A stretch of DNA of 64,000 nt from Dipteris shenzhenensis (taxonomy: Eukaryota; Polypodiophyta; Polypodiopsida; Gleicheniales): assembly GCA_047967505.1 (NCBI GenBank), contig CM106541.1. One strand, given 5' to 3'. The first letter of the stretch is position 1. The number at the start of each line of letters is the position of its first letter. The notes under the pieces were generated by a model. It did no database searches, was not told the DNA's origin, and saw only the letters and a program-made list of their open reading frames with translations. The translations under genes were made by a program, and so were the position numbers. Shown here one piece after another: positions 11,967-24,354 of this stretch.

Positions 11967-12020
11967 AAAGTTGTTTCATGAAACCTCTAAGACTAAAATT
12001 GTTCCTACCAAACATGGTAG
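11876..12020. repeat. (GA)n microsatellite repeat, copy 2
   Basis: The same left flank (AATTTGGATTTT) and right flank (TCAAAAGTT, TTTCATGAAA, TACCAAACAT) as the unit at 11.34-11.53 kb surround a (GA)n run at about 11920-11964. Here the (GT)n part is absent and replaced by a G-rich stretch. Ser-Leu repeat open frames through these tracts are artefacts. Confidence 0.75.
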
Positions 12021-12179
12021 AATTTCCTTTATCCATCTCTCGCACAATAAGATCATTAAAGTTTTGTTTTGCTCCCTTTCCATCTAAGGGTGTCAAATTC
12101 GAGTTTTGAGGATTAATAGGGCTAGGCATAGGCTTTGGGTGTGCAGTTTCATGTGCCATCCAATAGCAAGTTTCAAAAC

Positions 12180-12900
12180 TCATCGGCTCCTTACACTACA
12201 TGATATATCAATATTTTTTCTATTATTTGCCATTGCAACACCATTAGCAAAGATGTCAAACACAACTTCATGCTCCTCTATGTATGCCTCTACTATGTTG
12301 GTGATCATACATCTTTTCTTCTTTATTAATGCCCTTGCAAACCTTGATTCCTCATCTTGTCCCTCATCATCCTCATCATCCTCAACTTCCTTAGCATAAA
12401 AAATACTTGGCTTTATGGCATGGTTCACATAACGCTCAAGGCCACTAAAGCTCTTATCCTTGCTAACAAGTGTTAGTGCAACATATGAATCAATTGCACC
12501 ACTATAAAAAGTACCGGAGATTGGTATGTAGTTGGCATTCCTTCTCCACACCTTGTACTTGTCAGAGATGTCCTCAAGAAGATGCTTAAACTTGGAAGCA
12601 TCCCATCCACACCATGTGATGCATCCAACATAGCTATACCAATGGTGATGGAATCTTTATACACATTGTGAATCAAGTCAAATGCTTCCAATTTTTCCCC
12701 AATCACATACACTTACCATTTCAAATCCAAGAAATCATCCCAAGGGTCCTTCTTCATGCCCATCACAAGATTCATGGTGTCCCTGGAAGCACTAGGCAAC
12801 AAACTTGCATCACCGCAGGAGAGCTTCTTCCATACCTAGTCACTATAAATGGCCACAACCTTTGAATAAACCTTGTTGTCAATGTCATGCAATCCTTTAC
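12180..12900 (-). pseudogene. Coding-like minus-strand fragment of unknown family
   Basis: A 123-codon open frame (12551-12180) extends upstream in the same frame to about 12620 (reading WDASKFKHLLEDISDKYKVW). It contains SGTFYSGAIDSYVALTLVSK and an acidic stretch EDDEDDEGQDEE. Further upstream in other frames are DPWDDFLDLKW and KLEAFDLIHNVYKDSITIG, so an older protein appears to be split by indels. I do not recognise the family; a transposon-encoded protein is likely from context. Related fragments may lie at 14.3-15.1 kb on the same strand. Confidence 0.35.
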
Positions 12901-13590
12901 TAGGTCATCGCAAGGTTTGAGTGTAGCTCCAATCTAGGTATCATACTATTGAATAGGACCACTAGCTCATCTTTGAGTACCTGGCCTTCTTTTATCAACC
13001 TGGTCTTTGTATACATGTCAAGCTTATCTTTGATGTCCCACTTGTTCTATAGAAGTAAGATAGTTCCTTGCTTGATCTCATCTTGCAATGATCTTATCTA
13101 ATGTTCTGTAAGTCCCATAAAACTATGAAATATTTATGTCAAGGGTTGTCTCCCCTTCTTTCCTAAGTCCTCATCTTGGGATGGAAGCTCAAGTTTGGCA
13201 TACTTTTCATGATATTAACTTAGCCATGAAATAGGTGCCTCATCATTTGAAAAATGGGAAATTCCTATTGATTAGTTGTGGAGAAAGTAAGAGGGGTGAA
13301 AAGGAAGAGGGTAAGGCCATGATTAAAGTAAAGGGGGGAGGGATAAATTAAGGAACAATGGAGCATGGGGGCATTAAAGGAGGGACGTGAGATTGGGGAG
13401 GGGGGAGGGACCACTCATTAAAGAGGAAAGGACATCTCAAAGGGGGAGGGATATGAGGGAGCACTTATAATACTATTATAAGGAAATGGTCATATGATGT
13501 TACTTTATAGCTTAATGGTAGATGCATGGGGGAAAAAAAATTTTGGATTTGAATCTTTTCTTGAACATTTGGGGAAGCCCTCTTTGGACA
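12900..13590. other. No recognised gene
   Basis: AT-rich sequence with purine-rich GGGGGAGGGA tracts near 13330-13460. No coding frame with recognisable motifs. Confidence 0.4.
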
Positions 13591-13597
13591 TAGTCTA

Positions 13598-13735
13598 TGC
13601 ATAAAATAAAATAAGCCATGGAGAAACATAGGTTAGTTAATCCATAAATAAATTAAGCCATGGAGAGACATCTTAATTAAAGCATAAATAAATTAAGCCG
13701 TAGATAAACATAGTTTATTAAAGCCTCCATGAACC
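13598..13735. repeat. Short tandem repeat, about 41-bp period
   Basis: The block ATAAATTAAGCCATGGAGA...ACAT recurs with AAGCC starting near 13613, 13655 and 13695, giving three degenerate units with a period close to 41 bp. Confidence 0.65.
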
Positions 13736-14312
13736 AAAACTAATTAATTAATGGGTTGAAATAGGAGAGAGTGAATAGGCGAGCCATTAAATGTATCCTT
13801 CTAGCTAGCCACCATGTGGCTATCACTTTGTGCAAAATTCTCTCCCACATATTGCATAGATCTTTGCAAAAGAAAACTTAGTGTTAGGAAAAATAATCTA
13901 CAAGAAAATTTGAACATGCAAAAAAATCTCTACTTCAGATTTGGATTCAAATAATATGGAAAAAGATGGATAATATGCCTAAGAAGCATCACCTCCATGG
14001 CTACCGCAATGGACTATTCTTTGGAAGCCCTTGCTATGGTTTTGATGGAGATCCAAATGTTGTCCACTGATCTCTTAGTCATTGGATCTAATCAAGATAA
14101 GGTGCATTTTTCATTATATTATGAGACTCCATATTTGTCATGTGTGATAGCTCAATGCACTTGTCTAAAGGACAATCCACAAGTATTCATGAGTTTCTAA
14201 AAGGAGACAAGTGCTTTGTTTACCAAGAAATGTGTGTTTCTAGCTTGTCAGAATGCACTTCTTCCTTTTTTAAGGGCTATGTTATAGTTCCCCATGCTTT
14301 GCAAATGGCATT

Positions 14313-15110
14313 TCATATGCTACAATTGTTGGGTTCATTGGATTCTTCTAAAAAGCCACACCCAACTTCTTTGCATATTCCCAACAAAGCGTCTTGTAAT
14401 AGTAGTGCTTCTGAATACCTATCAACTATGATTGGAAACTCTATGCTTGATTCAAATGGGAAGTATTGTTCAAAAACATATAGTCCACCCTCCATATTTA
14501 CTCCTTTCTTTCCTTTTTCCCTTAACTTGAATATTGTCTAGATTTCTCTCTGCAAAGAACAAAAATTCAAGGGGCATCACGTGAATGGGCTCTGGCGCAT
14601 GTATAATTTGTTTTTTTGCAACACCACTACCACCAATGCTATCATTTCCTAAATTTTTAGATGTTTCCTTACCCTTCAAAGAACTGCCACCATTGACTTT
14701 GAAGAATTGCTCTCATTTATATTTTGTCTCTTTGTTTGTCTACCATCCTTTTGACAAGAAACAAGTACTTTGCTCTTTTTTACAATTTGAAATGCTAGGA
14801 AATTATTTTAGGACACATTGAATCTTTTGCCACATTCCACTCATCTTCTTCTGCCACATTCCACCCATCTTCTTTATTGATTACTCATCCTTGTCATTAA
14901 TCCATGTGAAGTAAAAGGCCTATGGATCAAGCTTACATATTAAACTCTTCCCTTTCATCCTCACTACATTGCAGGCTACTTCTTTTCATATAATTCCATC
15001 GGAGACATCATCCATGATGCCAACATGCTCAAAGGTCATTCTAAGATCCTTGAGTATGAACAACTTAACATTTAGTGTCATATTCCCACAAATGTCATAG
15101 ACGGCCATAT
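14313..15110 (-). pseudogene. Low-confidence coding-like fragments, unknown family
   Basis: Minus-strand open pieces at 14679-14470 and 14495-14313 overlap in different frames and share the junction KYGG. A third piece near 15110-14960 reads YMAVYDICGN and LRMTFEHVGIMDDV. They could belong with the fragment at 12.2-12.9 kb as one decayed element gene, but no motif identifies it. Confidence 0.25.
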
Positions 15111-15197
15111 ACCATCAACCGATTGAATTTTTCTTTTTTATCAAACTTTGGTTGCCATGGATACAGACTTGTGAGATACATGCAAAATATGTGTGAC

Positions 15198-15260
15198 TCT
15201 CTCTCTCTCTATCTCTCTCTCTGTCTATCTGTCTGTATGTCTATTTGTCTCTCTCTCTCA
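15198..15260. repeat. CT-type microsatellite with interruptions
   Basis: CTCTCT run interrupted by CTAT, CTGT and TATTTGT variants; no gene attached. Confidence 0.8.
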
Positions 15261-15299
15261 ACCATCCTTAAGGGATAACCTTTTGAGGGCACCACTCAA

Positions 15300-17040
15300 G
15301 GATAGTTTTGGACAACTCATAAAGATTTAGCTACAAGGTCAAAAATTTCTCAAGGGTTTCTAGATATTCTTTAAGGGATGAACTCACGAAAAAATTTTAA
15401 AATTATGGCCAAAATTGAAGGAGAACAAGCTCAAGAAGATTTGGTCATAAGCATTAGTTCTCACGCATGAAAATCTTGCCACAAGGTCAAAAATTTTCCA
15501 TAAAAGTTTGGCTCAAAAGATTTTGACCATGAGGTCAAAACAAGGTGTGGAAAAGTTTAGACCTTGTGGAAAAGTCAAATGATGTGAAGATTTGTCCACA
15601 AGGTCAAAACAACTCTAAGTCTTGTACATGAGGAAACACTCTAGGATAGGTTTGGAAACTCATAAAAATTTGGCCACAAGAACAAGTTTGAGAAATGACT
15701 TCATGAACAAGCTCAGAACCTTGTGAGGGTTTCTAAACATGTCCTTAAGGAATTACCTCATGAACAAAATGTGATAAAGTTTTGACCTTGTGTCCAAAAC
15801 TTTCTAGGGAAATACTCTCATGAGGACTTTGTCACTATCATCATAAAGATTTAGCCATAGGGTAGAAACTTTGGCCATATGGTCAAAACTTCTTTAGATT
15901 CTATGGATACACAACTCACAAATATTTGGCTAGAAGGTCAAAACATTATGAGGGTTTCTAAACCCGTCCTTAAGGAATTACCTTTGTGACAAAGTTTTGA
16001 CCTTGTGGCCAAAACTTTTTTGTAAACTACATTTATGAGGATTTTGTTACTGTCAACACAAAGTTTTAGCCATATGGTCAAAACTTTGGCCATATGGTCA
16101 ATCCTTCTTTAGGTTCTTACTTCTATGAATACACAACTCACTAAATTTTGGCCACAAAATCAACACTTTGTGAGTGTTACAAAGTTTTAACCTTGTGGCC
16201 TAAAATTTTGAAGGAAATACACTCATGAGGACTTTGTCACTTTCATCCATCAAGATTTACCCATATGGTCAAAGCTTTGGCCATATGGTCAACCCTCCTT
16301 TAGATACTTGCTTCTATGGATACATAACACTAGTTATGGCTTCTAAACCTATCCTTGGGAACTTACCTCATGAACAGGATGTAACAAAGTTTTGAACTTA
16401 TGGCCAAAACTTCTAAGGAAAATACACTCATAAGTATTTTGTTACAAAGATTCAACCATATGGTCAAACCTTCTTTAGGTTCTTGCTTATGTGGATATAT
16501 AACTCACAAAGATTCGGCCACAAGGTCAAAAATTTGTAAGCCCATCCTTGAGGAAATACCTTACGAACAGGATGTGACAAAGTTTTAACCTTGTGGCCAA
16601 AACTAAGGAAAATACACTCACAAGGATTTTGTCATTGCCAACATAAAGATTTAGTCATATGGTCAAAAATTTGACCATATCATCAAACCTTCTTTAGGTC
16701 TTGATTCTATGGATACACAACTCACAAGATTTGTCCTGTCCCCAAGGTCAAAACTTTATGAGGGTTACAAAGTTTTGACCTTGTGGCCAAATTTTTTGAA
16801 GAAAATACACTCATGAGGACTTTGTCACTGTCATCATAAAGATTTAGACATATAGTCAAAACACTGGCCACATACCATCTTTAGGTTCTTGCTTTTGTGG
16901 ATACACAACTCACAAATATTTTGCCACAAGGTCAAAATTTTGTGAGCTTTTCTAAACCCATCCTTGAGGAAATTACTCATGAACAGGATGTGAAAAAGTT
17001 TTAACCTCGTGGCCAAAACTTTTGAGCAAAATTAGACCCT
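15300..17040. repeat. Tandem satellite-like array, about 190-225 bp period
   Basis: Degenerate tandem units built around CAAAGTTTTGACCTTGTGG, found near 15773, 15988, 16178, 16385, 16575, 16767 and 16992, so spacing is roughly 190-225 bp over seven units. Each unit also holds TGGCCATATGGTCAA-type near-palindromes, GGCCACAAGGTCAAAA, and a TTTAGGTTCTTGCTTCTATGGATACACAAC segment. The units diverge by substitutions and small deletions. There is no convincing coding frame. This is a local satellite or an expanded internal repeat of an element. Confidence 0.85.
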
Positions 17041-17261
17041 CATGAAGATTAAAAATCTACCTTTATACGAGAGATTTGAATTTTAGATTTAAAAATGAAT
17101 TTCAAAATTTCAAATTCAACTCTATTGAAAATTAAATTTCAAATCAACTATTGACCGAGAATTTCAATTTGACCTTTCATATCATTTCAAACTTGCCAAA
17201 AGTTTTTTTTTTCACAAAAGAGAGGTTGAAGTTTTAGATGTAAATTTTAATTTGAAATTTG

Positions 17262-17271
17262 AAATTGATAT

Positions 17272-17335
<64 letters not shown>

Positions 17336-17336
17336 G
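17262..17336. repeat. (GT)n(GA)n compound microsatellite
   Basis: GTGTGT run changing to GAGAGA with one CAGA interruption. Same compound type as at 11.35 kb, but the flanks differ. Confidence 0.85.
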
Positions 17337-17339
17337 TCC

Positions 17340-18230
17340 TTTGTACTTGGATAGAGAGTGCTCGGTGGTTCTTGTCCTTGTGATTTGATGGGGTGCTAAT
17401 GTCCACGAAGATGCAAAGGTGGTTCCTCCAAAGAATCAATCCAAAATCAATTGCTTGGAAAACTAGAAGATTCCAAAGGTTCATCAAAATGTCCAATTTG
17501 TACAACGTTAAATTTTTGCAGGTAGAGGCAGCCCGCTTGAGGCAAAGCCACAGAGGCAAATAGCAATTCAAAAACTTGGGACTCCAAAGGTATCCCGAAA
17601 GAGACGTGGAGGGATTCAAAAATTTGGAAAATCGATATTCGAGGTAGAGGTAGCTCAGCAGTGCGAGGCCAAGACAGACAAGCTTGAATCCAAGAAGATA
17701 TCACGGCAACGTGGAGGCTTAAATCCAAGAGGATGTAGAAGTTTAGGGTTGGCGGCAGTGGCGAGGAGGTAGACACAGCTTCTAAAAGGACTAAGGCCAA
17801 GAAAGAGTAAGGCAAACATGAGGTTAGAGATTTAGTTTTTCACCATGCACATTTTTTGGCAAAAGCTTGAATTTTTTGGTTCGTTGATTTTTGTACCCAT
17901 AAGGGGTCATGCATATAAGCAAAGTTTGAATGGGTTCACACAAGGCTAGGTGAAAATGAAAGGGAACTTCTCTATGCATGATGGGAATAATTGTGAAATA
18001 AAACATCTGTGATGTAAAAGCAAGAAGACCCATGATCATGTCCACTACATTTTGATGTTGTCCACTAGATGAAGACATAGATTTCTTTCTACTTAGTCTA
18101 CCACAATGTAGTTTTTTAATCTTGATAACAAGATTGTTATACTTGGGTGTTAACACTCAGCACATAGATGTATAATCATGCTTGTAGTAGTAGGATTTTA
18201 GTAATGTATATTTTCATAAACATATTCTAT
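17340..18230. other. No recognised gene
   Basis: About 0.9 kb with two minus-strand open frames (122 codons at 17815-17447, 110 codons at 18156-17824). Neither shows a family motif I recognise. The latter lies just 5' of a copia RT scrap in the opposite order expected for copia, so I leave it unassigned. Confidence 0.35.
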
Positions 18231-18535
18231 TTTATATATACTCTATTTTATATCTAAATAACTAAATTTGATGAGTTGGCATACCATTATTCCAATATGG
18301 TCAAGATCACATCATCAACATATATGGTAATGAAGGCTATGTGTGAGCTCTCTTAATGCAATGATGTATATATATATATATATATTATTTTTTTTTCTAT
18401 TATATATATACTCTATTTTATATCTAAATAACTAAATTTGTTTACTAATACATCAATATATACATACATCATGATCACATGATCAACATATATGGTAATG
18501 AAGGCAATGTATGAGCTCTCTTAATGCACTGACGT
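18230..18535 (-). pseudogene. Duplicated scrap of copia reverse transcriptase (YVDD region)
   Basis: The minus strand at about 18339-18296 reads AFITIYVDDVILT, the motif C region of copia RT (YVDD at 18311-18322). A second copy at about 18515-18470 reads AFITIYVDHVIM, with the second catalytic Asp changed to His. Both sit in a direct duplication: the segment with CTCTATTTTATATCTAAATAA occurs at about 18239 and 18409, and the segment with CAACATATATGGTAATGAAGGC at about 18316 and 18484. Only this piece of the element survives. Confidence 0.65.
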
Positions 18536-19390
18536 CTTTAGTGACCTTGATGCCTCTAATGAAGCCTTGAATATTTTATGAAAAGTTAATACACAAAGAA
18601 ATAAGTATTGAGTAATTATTAGAAAAACCATTTGGAAGCTCTAATTTGTTTGAAAAAAAAAAGAGAAATGTTTGTAAATACACAATTTGAGCTTTAAAAT
18701 GAGCTTAAAAAAGGCCCAAAACCCCATTCTAAACACGGGTACTTTTTGACCGTTTTTCAAATTCCAAATGCAAAAAAGTGCACCTTAGTCATTGGCTACT
18801 CGTAATGCTTTAAAAGAATATGTGGAGGTCCCCCTTCTTTTTTATTTTCTCTCTTTATTAAGGCTTTCTTTCAATTTTCTCCACATTGATTATTAATAGT
18901 ATAATTCCAATCGTGGATGTGGATTATCCCCCATCTTTCATTCAATTTTTAAAAAAATCCTTAATGACCATTCAAGGACATTTAATTTTCTGTATTCATT
19001 TTAAAGTTTTTTAACTCTTGGGTGTGGACCCTTATGAATTTTTGCATTTTTTCAAAAATAAAAAAATTACCTTAGAGTTCGTAGGGAAGTCTTTGTTCCT
19101 AGGCAAGCCATGTAGCACATGCATAACCTATCTTCCCAAATTAAGCTATATTGTTCTAACATATGGTTTATTTGGATGGTGGTAGGTAAGTGGACCCTGA
19201 CCTCATAACCTGGACTACCTAATGGATTCACCACCCTTTTCCAATCTTGCAATATTATGTAAATCTCAAATTCCTATGAATTTTTGCAAACTCTCAATTT
19301 GCAGTGCTTCTGAACTCATATTTTTTCACATATTACTTTTTATCCAAATGATGGAATTTATTGTATGGCTCATTTATTGAGGGCACTATT
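18535..19390. other. No recognised gene
   Basis: AT-rich DNA with homopolymer A and T runs; nothing coding or repeated was recognised. Confidence 0.45.
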
Positions 19391-19396
19391 AAATCT

Positions 19397-19435
<39 letters not shown>

Positions 19436-19469
19436 CACACAGTCACACACACACACACACACACACACA
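19397..19469. repeat. (CA)n microsatellite
   Basis: CACACA run interrupted by ATGCACACAGT near 19432; reads as Thr-His repeats in two frames, not a gene. Confidence 0.9.
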
Positions 19470-19499
19470 ATCTCTTCTTCCTTTTTGACCATACTAATT

Positions 19500-19780
19500 A
19501 CTTATCTTCCCTTTTTAACCCTTTTATACTACCTTCCCCCCTCGTTCCCTCTCTTTCTCCTAAATTCCTTCTCAGTTCACCCTACTCTAGCATTTTTTAA
19601 TTATCATTATTTTTTCCTAATTCTTCCCTATCTATTATTAGTTCTTCCTTTATTTTTTCATCATTTTTTAATTCTGCTAATTATTCTATCTAGTATTTCC
19701 ATTTTTGCTAAATTTTTTTATTTTATTTTCCCCTAAATATTCTTCTAAAATTTTCGTAATCTATGCCTATTTTCTCCCCT

Positions 19781-19841
<61 letters not shown>

Positions 19842-21540
19842 TATTCTAAATTCTTCAAATTAAAATTTTAATTATTTACCCTTTATTTTTGTCCCCTTTT
19901 TCCTTTATTAATTGCTTTTTTCTTTTTTATTAATTCCATATAATTTTCTTTTAATATTTCTTTCTTCTAAATTTACGAGTTTTTTTCAAAAACTTTCGTT
20001 TTTAATTTTTCTTGTTACTTCTTCTTTTTCGTGATCATTTTCCCAAATTTTAAAGCATCCTTGTAGTTCTTATTTTACTTTTCCCCCCCTTTTTGTAAAT
20101 TAGTAAAACCTCCTAAATCTACTCCTAACCCCCTTTAATTAGACTCCCTAAACCTATTTACTACTCCTAACCCCTTTTATTAAACTATCTAAACCTACTT
20201 ACTACTAAACTGTCTGCCAATTATTCATTAACCAAACCAAAAACCTAGCCCCGACTCTATATTTCTTGACCCTCCCCGACCTATGGACTCCCTAGCCTAT
20301 TAAATACCTCCTACTCTATGCTTTTTTCTCCCACCCACGCCTTACTTCTTGCACCTACCCACTTATGCTAAACACTGCAAACTGCCCCCACTACTGTCTG
20401 CCTGCTCGCCTCGCCTCCCGTGCTACTTACCCTACTCCATTACTACTTTTAGTGCCTCGACTGTGCCACTAGACCTTTGCCTGCCTGCTACCTCTACCTG
20501 TCTGCTACCTCTGGTGCTCTAAACTCCCACCGTTAGTCCCGCGCTACCCCCCAACTATACGGTCTTCTCACTGTAGGCCCATCAAATGCACACAAGTGGC
20601 GACACAACTCCCACGACTAGCTATCCCCTTACCTTCCTCCATCAATAACTCATCAGTCTCAATGGACTCTTAGCCTTTGAGGTTCTTTATTAAATTTTAT
20701 TTCTTGAACACTTGTTATTTCTTACCCCCCTCTCTCTTTTCCTTTTTTCTATTTTTAATTTTTTGCTTACTTATCCACCTTTCTTTAAATACCCCTCTCC
20801 TTCCCCCTTAATCTTTTTGCTTCTTACCCCTCCCTTCACCCCCTCCCTTTTTTTCAATCTTCCAAAACCCCCCTCTCCACTCTATCTTTTAGTGTGTTTT
20901 TTTTTTAAATTTCCTAATCGATCTACCTCCCTTACCCCCCCCCCCCCCTCTTAGACCACTATTTCTGATGCTTTAAACTATCTCTTTCCAATTTCTTCCC
21001 TCTCCTTTCCTTTTAAACTCCTTTCAAAATTCCCCCTCTTACTTATTGTATTTCTCACCAATCACATATCACCCCCCTGCCATTACTATCCTTCCCACTT
21101 CATTACAATTGGTTCTAAAACTCACCTTATAATTTCTATCCTCTATCCTCTAATACATACCCCCCTATTCTATATATTTACATCTAAATTCCCTCCTTCT
21201 CTCAATATTAGTACTACCTAAGTTCCCCCTCTCTATATATTTATTTTTAAATTTCCTCCCCCTCTCAAGTATTTATATCGAACTCCCCCTCCCTATATAC
21301 ACATTTCTCCCTTCTTGCCCCTCCTCTCTATATAGGTATCTTCCCCCCTTTGTTTCTAAATATTAATTATTTTCTTCAGCTCTCCTTCCCTCCCCCTTCT
21401 CTATTACTTTCCCTTTAGTTTCCCTTCTAATTCCCCTTCTCTTTTTACCTTCTAAGTGACCCCCTCCTCCCTCCCAATTTTCCCCCCCTCCTTTTTAATT
21501 ACATTTCCACACTTATAAAACCCATCTTTTACACTTTATT
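19500..21540. repeat. Two-kilobase polypyrimidine block with CT microsatellite
   Basis: The plus strand is almost entirely C, T and A with little G for about 2 kb, including a (CT)n run at about 19780-19842 and a run of C at about 20935-20949. Apart from a less biased stretch near 20340-20680, the bias is continuous. Open frames here are Leu/Pro/Phe/Ser-rich by composition. No gene is supported. Confidence 0.8.
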
Positions 21541-21969
21541 TCTTACATCGTGTTGGTTAAGTTTATGGCTAAGCTTCTAATTTATTGTGACCTCGATAAC
21601 AAGGGAGGAGGGTTTATGACACCTGTCTTCCCAATTTAAGTTAACTTGGTTCTTATCATGTTTTCTTGTTGGATGGTGGCAGTAGGTATGCAGATTCTCC
21701 TCTTTAGTAAAAGAGATGCTTGTCAGGACTTCAATGGTTGTACTTCTGTTTGCAAATATGTTTTTTTAAAAGATTATTAGCATTCCTTGCCAAATAAAAT
21801 CTTACATACTTTTTTATACATATTCATAAGTGGAGCCTGACCTTGGAGCTTGGACTACTAGACGGATTTGACATTTTTGCAACACTTGTTGTTTTATGAA
21901 CACCCATATAATAAATAAGTTTTTATCCATCCTTATTTGAGCTTCATGTGTCGTGTTGTTAAAAGGTTT

Positions 21970-22020
21970 TTTATTTTAAACACACACACATGCACACACA
22001 CACACGCACACACACACACA
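21970..22020. repeat. (CA)n microsatellite with interruptions
   Basis: CACACA run broken by ATGCA and CGCA. No gene. Confidence 0.85.
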
Positions 22021-24100
22021 TCTAGTTTTGGCATACGCAAGACACTTTTTGGGTATGGGGACCCTCCAAGAGATACTTAAGAAAAGCATGCTTTGGGAAA
22101 TGGGAAGTTGCACTTTTTCGAGGACAATGGCCTACCCCATGCCTAGGACAGTGTAGCTTGTAAGAGCCAGTTGGTCCCTTGTGTAAAGGGAGGAGCGAAT
22201 GGGAGCTTTCCTCATGAATGCTTATGTGCCACCTCAACATGGAATCTACCCACATAAAGCATCACTCCCATTGGTCCACCTCAAATCCCTCCCTAGTTCC
22301 TAAAGATTAGGAAACACTAATTTGGGCCCCTTTTGAGACACCAAATCTCCCCTAATGCACAACTTGTTTCTCCATAAGTGCACATGGTAGTAATTTTAGC
22401 AACTCTCTCCCCTTTCTATAATGGATCACCCTTTGGCCTCCCTCCACCTCCACAAAATTAGTTTTTATTCAAGAATACCAACTCTGCACCAAGCACTTTG
22501 AAAAATATCTACCATAAGCAGATAATAGTTGTCCTCTTTTCTACTTTGGCAAAAAACGTCTCTATAGTCCTGAGCCCTTGTGCTGCAATCACTGGAGGTT
22601 GTAGTGGACAATGGTAGCAAGAGGAAGTGGACCTTTGATGGAGGAATACTCTCTTGATTTTGAAGTTTTCCCATGGCAAGGAGTAGAAACAATTTAAAGT
22701 TTAAGCTAGAGCTAAGTTGCATTAATTTGCTTGAATTTTTTTTTTCGATTCGTGGGCCTAAGACCTAACCTCCCCTAAACTTAACATGGCCACAAGAGAA
22801 TAGTTCAATGGATATAGTGATTTGAAGCACTACATGCAAGCCCAATGGCTAACTGTTGCTTCCCAAGAATTCAATGATCATGAAGGGGAGAAGAAAACAT
22901 GCTGCAAAAGAGAGCTCCTTCTTTTAGGGAGACGTAAGGTAGCAAATTTTTCAAAGTGCTTTGGCATGTCCTAGTAATCTTAAATGACATTTTTTAGTTT
23001 GATTGACAAACTAGACACCTCATGTGACCATGTTGTGGCAAGGCCAATCACATCTCGATGGTGTGAGCAGAAATTTGGAATCCATACTATTTTTCCATTC
23101 CCATGGCCAGATTTCTAGAAAATGTGCAAGTGCAAATTGTGTTGAATACAAACTTGCACACCTCCATGTAGAGGTGAGGCCAAGGTGGAACCTCAAAAGT
23201 TTGTGGCATCTAGCATGGTGCAGTGCAATAAGCTACTATCTCTACAACAATGAATGTATTTCTTTTTCCCTCTAGAAATGGTGGCATCTGGCAATGTGTA
23301 GTGCAATAAGCTACTATCTCTACATTGAATGTATTTCTTATGTCCTTTAGAAATGTTCAATTTTAAGAGTGGTTCAAAGGATTCTCTAGATCTAGATGGA
23401 GATGCCAAGGATTGGTACTTTTTTTCCTCTGAACCAACTAAATCACTACATTTCTAATACATAAGAAGGCACGATATGGACCTATTCCCATAAACATTGA
23501 AAGGCAAGATCCTCCATGGGAAAAAATCCTTCCTCTTGTGATTCATGTTCTTGATTTAGAGTAGAGGAAATCCTAGTGAGGTCTCCTATGGTCTTCGCCA
23601 TTTTTGGATAAAAGATCTCCGAATCAAAGGCCACAAGCACTTGGTTAAAGGGATTTAGTTTTGTTAAATATTTTAACAAGTCAAACATGCTTGGAACAAT
23701 TGCTCTTGACTTTTTGTGACAAGAAACAAGCTAAAAGTGTAAATAGTGCAAGTGGGAATTCTATTTAAGAAAGATTCTTGTTTGAGATCAAGATCAAGAT
23801 CAATTCCAAACTATACATCATGGATGCTTGTTTGAAAGCCGTTAGAAAGAAGCAACCCTTGTGGTCTTAAGATCAAATACTGGACATCACAATGTTGTCA
23901 TAAAAATTCTATGTGCAAAAAGGTCCAATAGTATTTGTGAAGGCCACTTGGTGCATAACAAAATGGGTACCAATGGAAATGGAATGGTTTTGTTAAGTGT
24001 ACCTAAACTAGCTATGTTAAGCTCACTAAATGACATAATAATAGGTAGAAAGAACCCTAAGAAGGCACCAATATAGCTATAATTCTTCCTATTCATGATA
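22021..24100. other. No recognised gene; contains a 72-bp-type tandem duplication
   Basis: About 2 kb without recognisable coding motifs. At about 23203-23350 a block with GTGCAATAAGCTACTATCTC and AATGTATTTCTT is present twice in tandem (units roughly 78 and 71 bp). The minus-strand open frame across it is a by-product of the duplication. Confidence 0.5.
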
Positions 24101-24354
24101 GTATATTGCCCTATTGCCTATTGCCTATCTTTTCTACAATTTTGGCCTCCCCAGGGGTAGCCTTAGCAACCTTTGGATTTGGGCAAAGCAAAAAAATGGT
24201 ATTTTAACAAAAGTTGATCGATGCTTTGCATTTGCAATAGACAATATATTCTTAAAAACAATGAAAATATTGGTGTGTCAAGTACTTTCATCATGTTGGG
24301 TTTGAATGCAAAAAGCACAAACCAAGGGGAAAACATTGCAAGTGAAGGATGCTA

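Noticed and set aside
11599-12183. 194-codon minus-strand frame with Ser-Leu repeats
   Set aside because: It is a read-through of a (GA)n/(CT)n microsatellite with no conserved motif on either side.
15300-17040. Possible CRISPR-like array
   Set aside because: Units are about 200 bp and diverged with no short identical repeats or unique spacers, and the genome is a plant.
19361-19736. Thr-His repeat frames
   Set aside because: Microsatellite (CA)n followed by polypyrimidine sequence; no gene.
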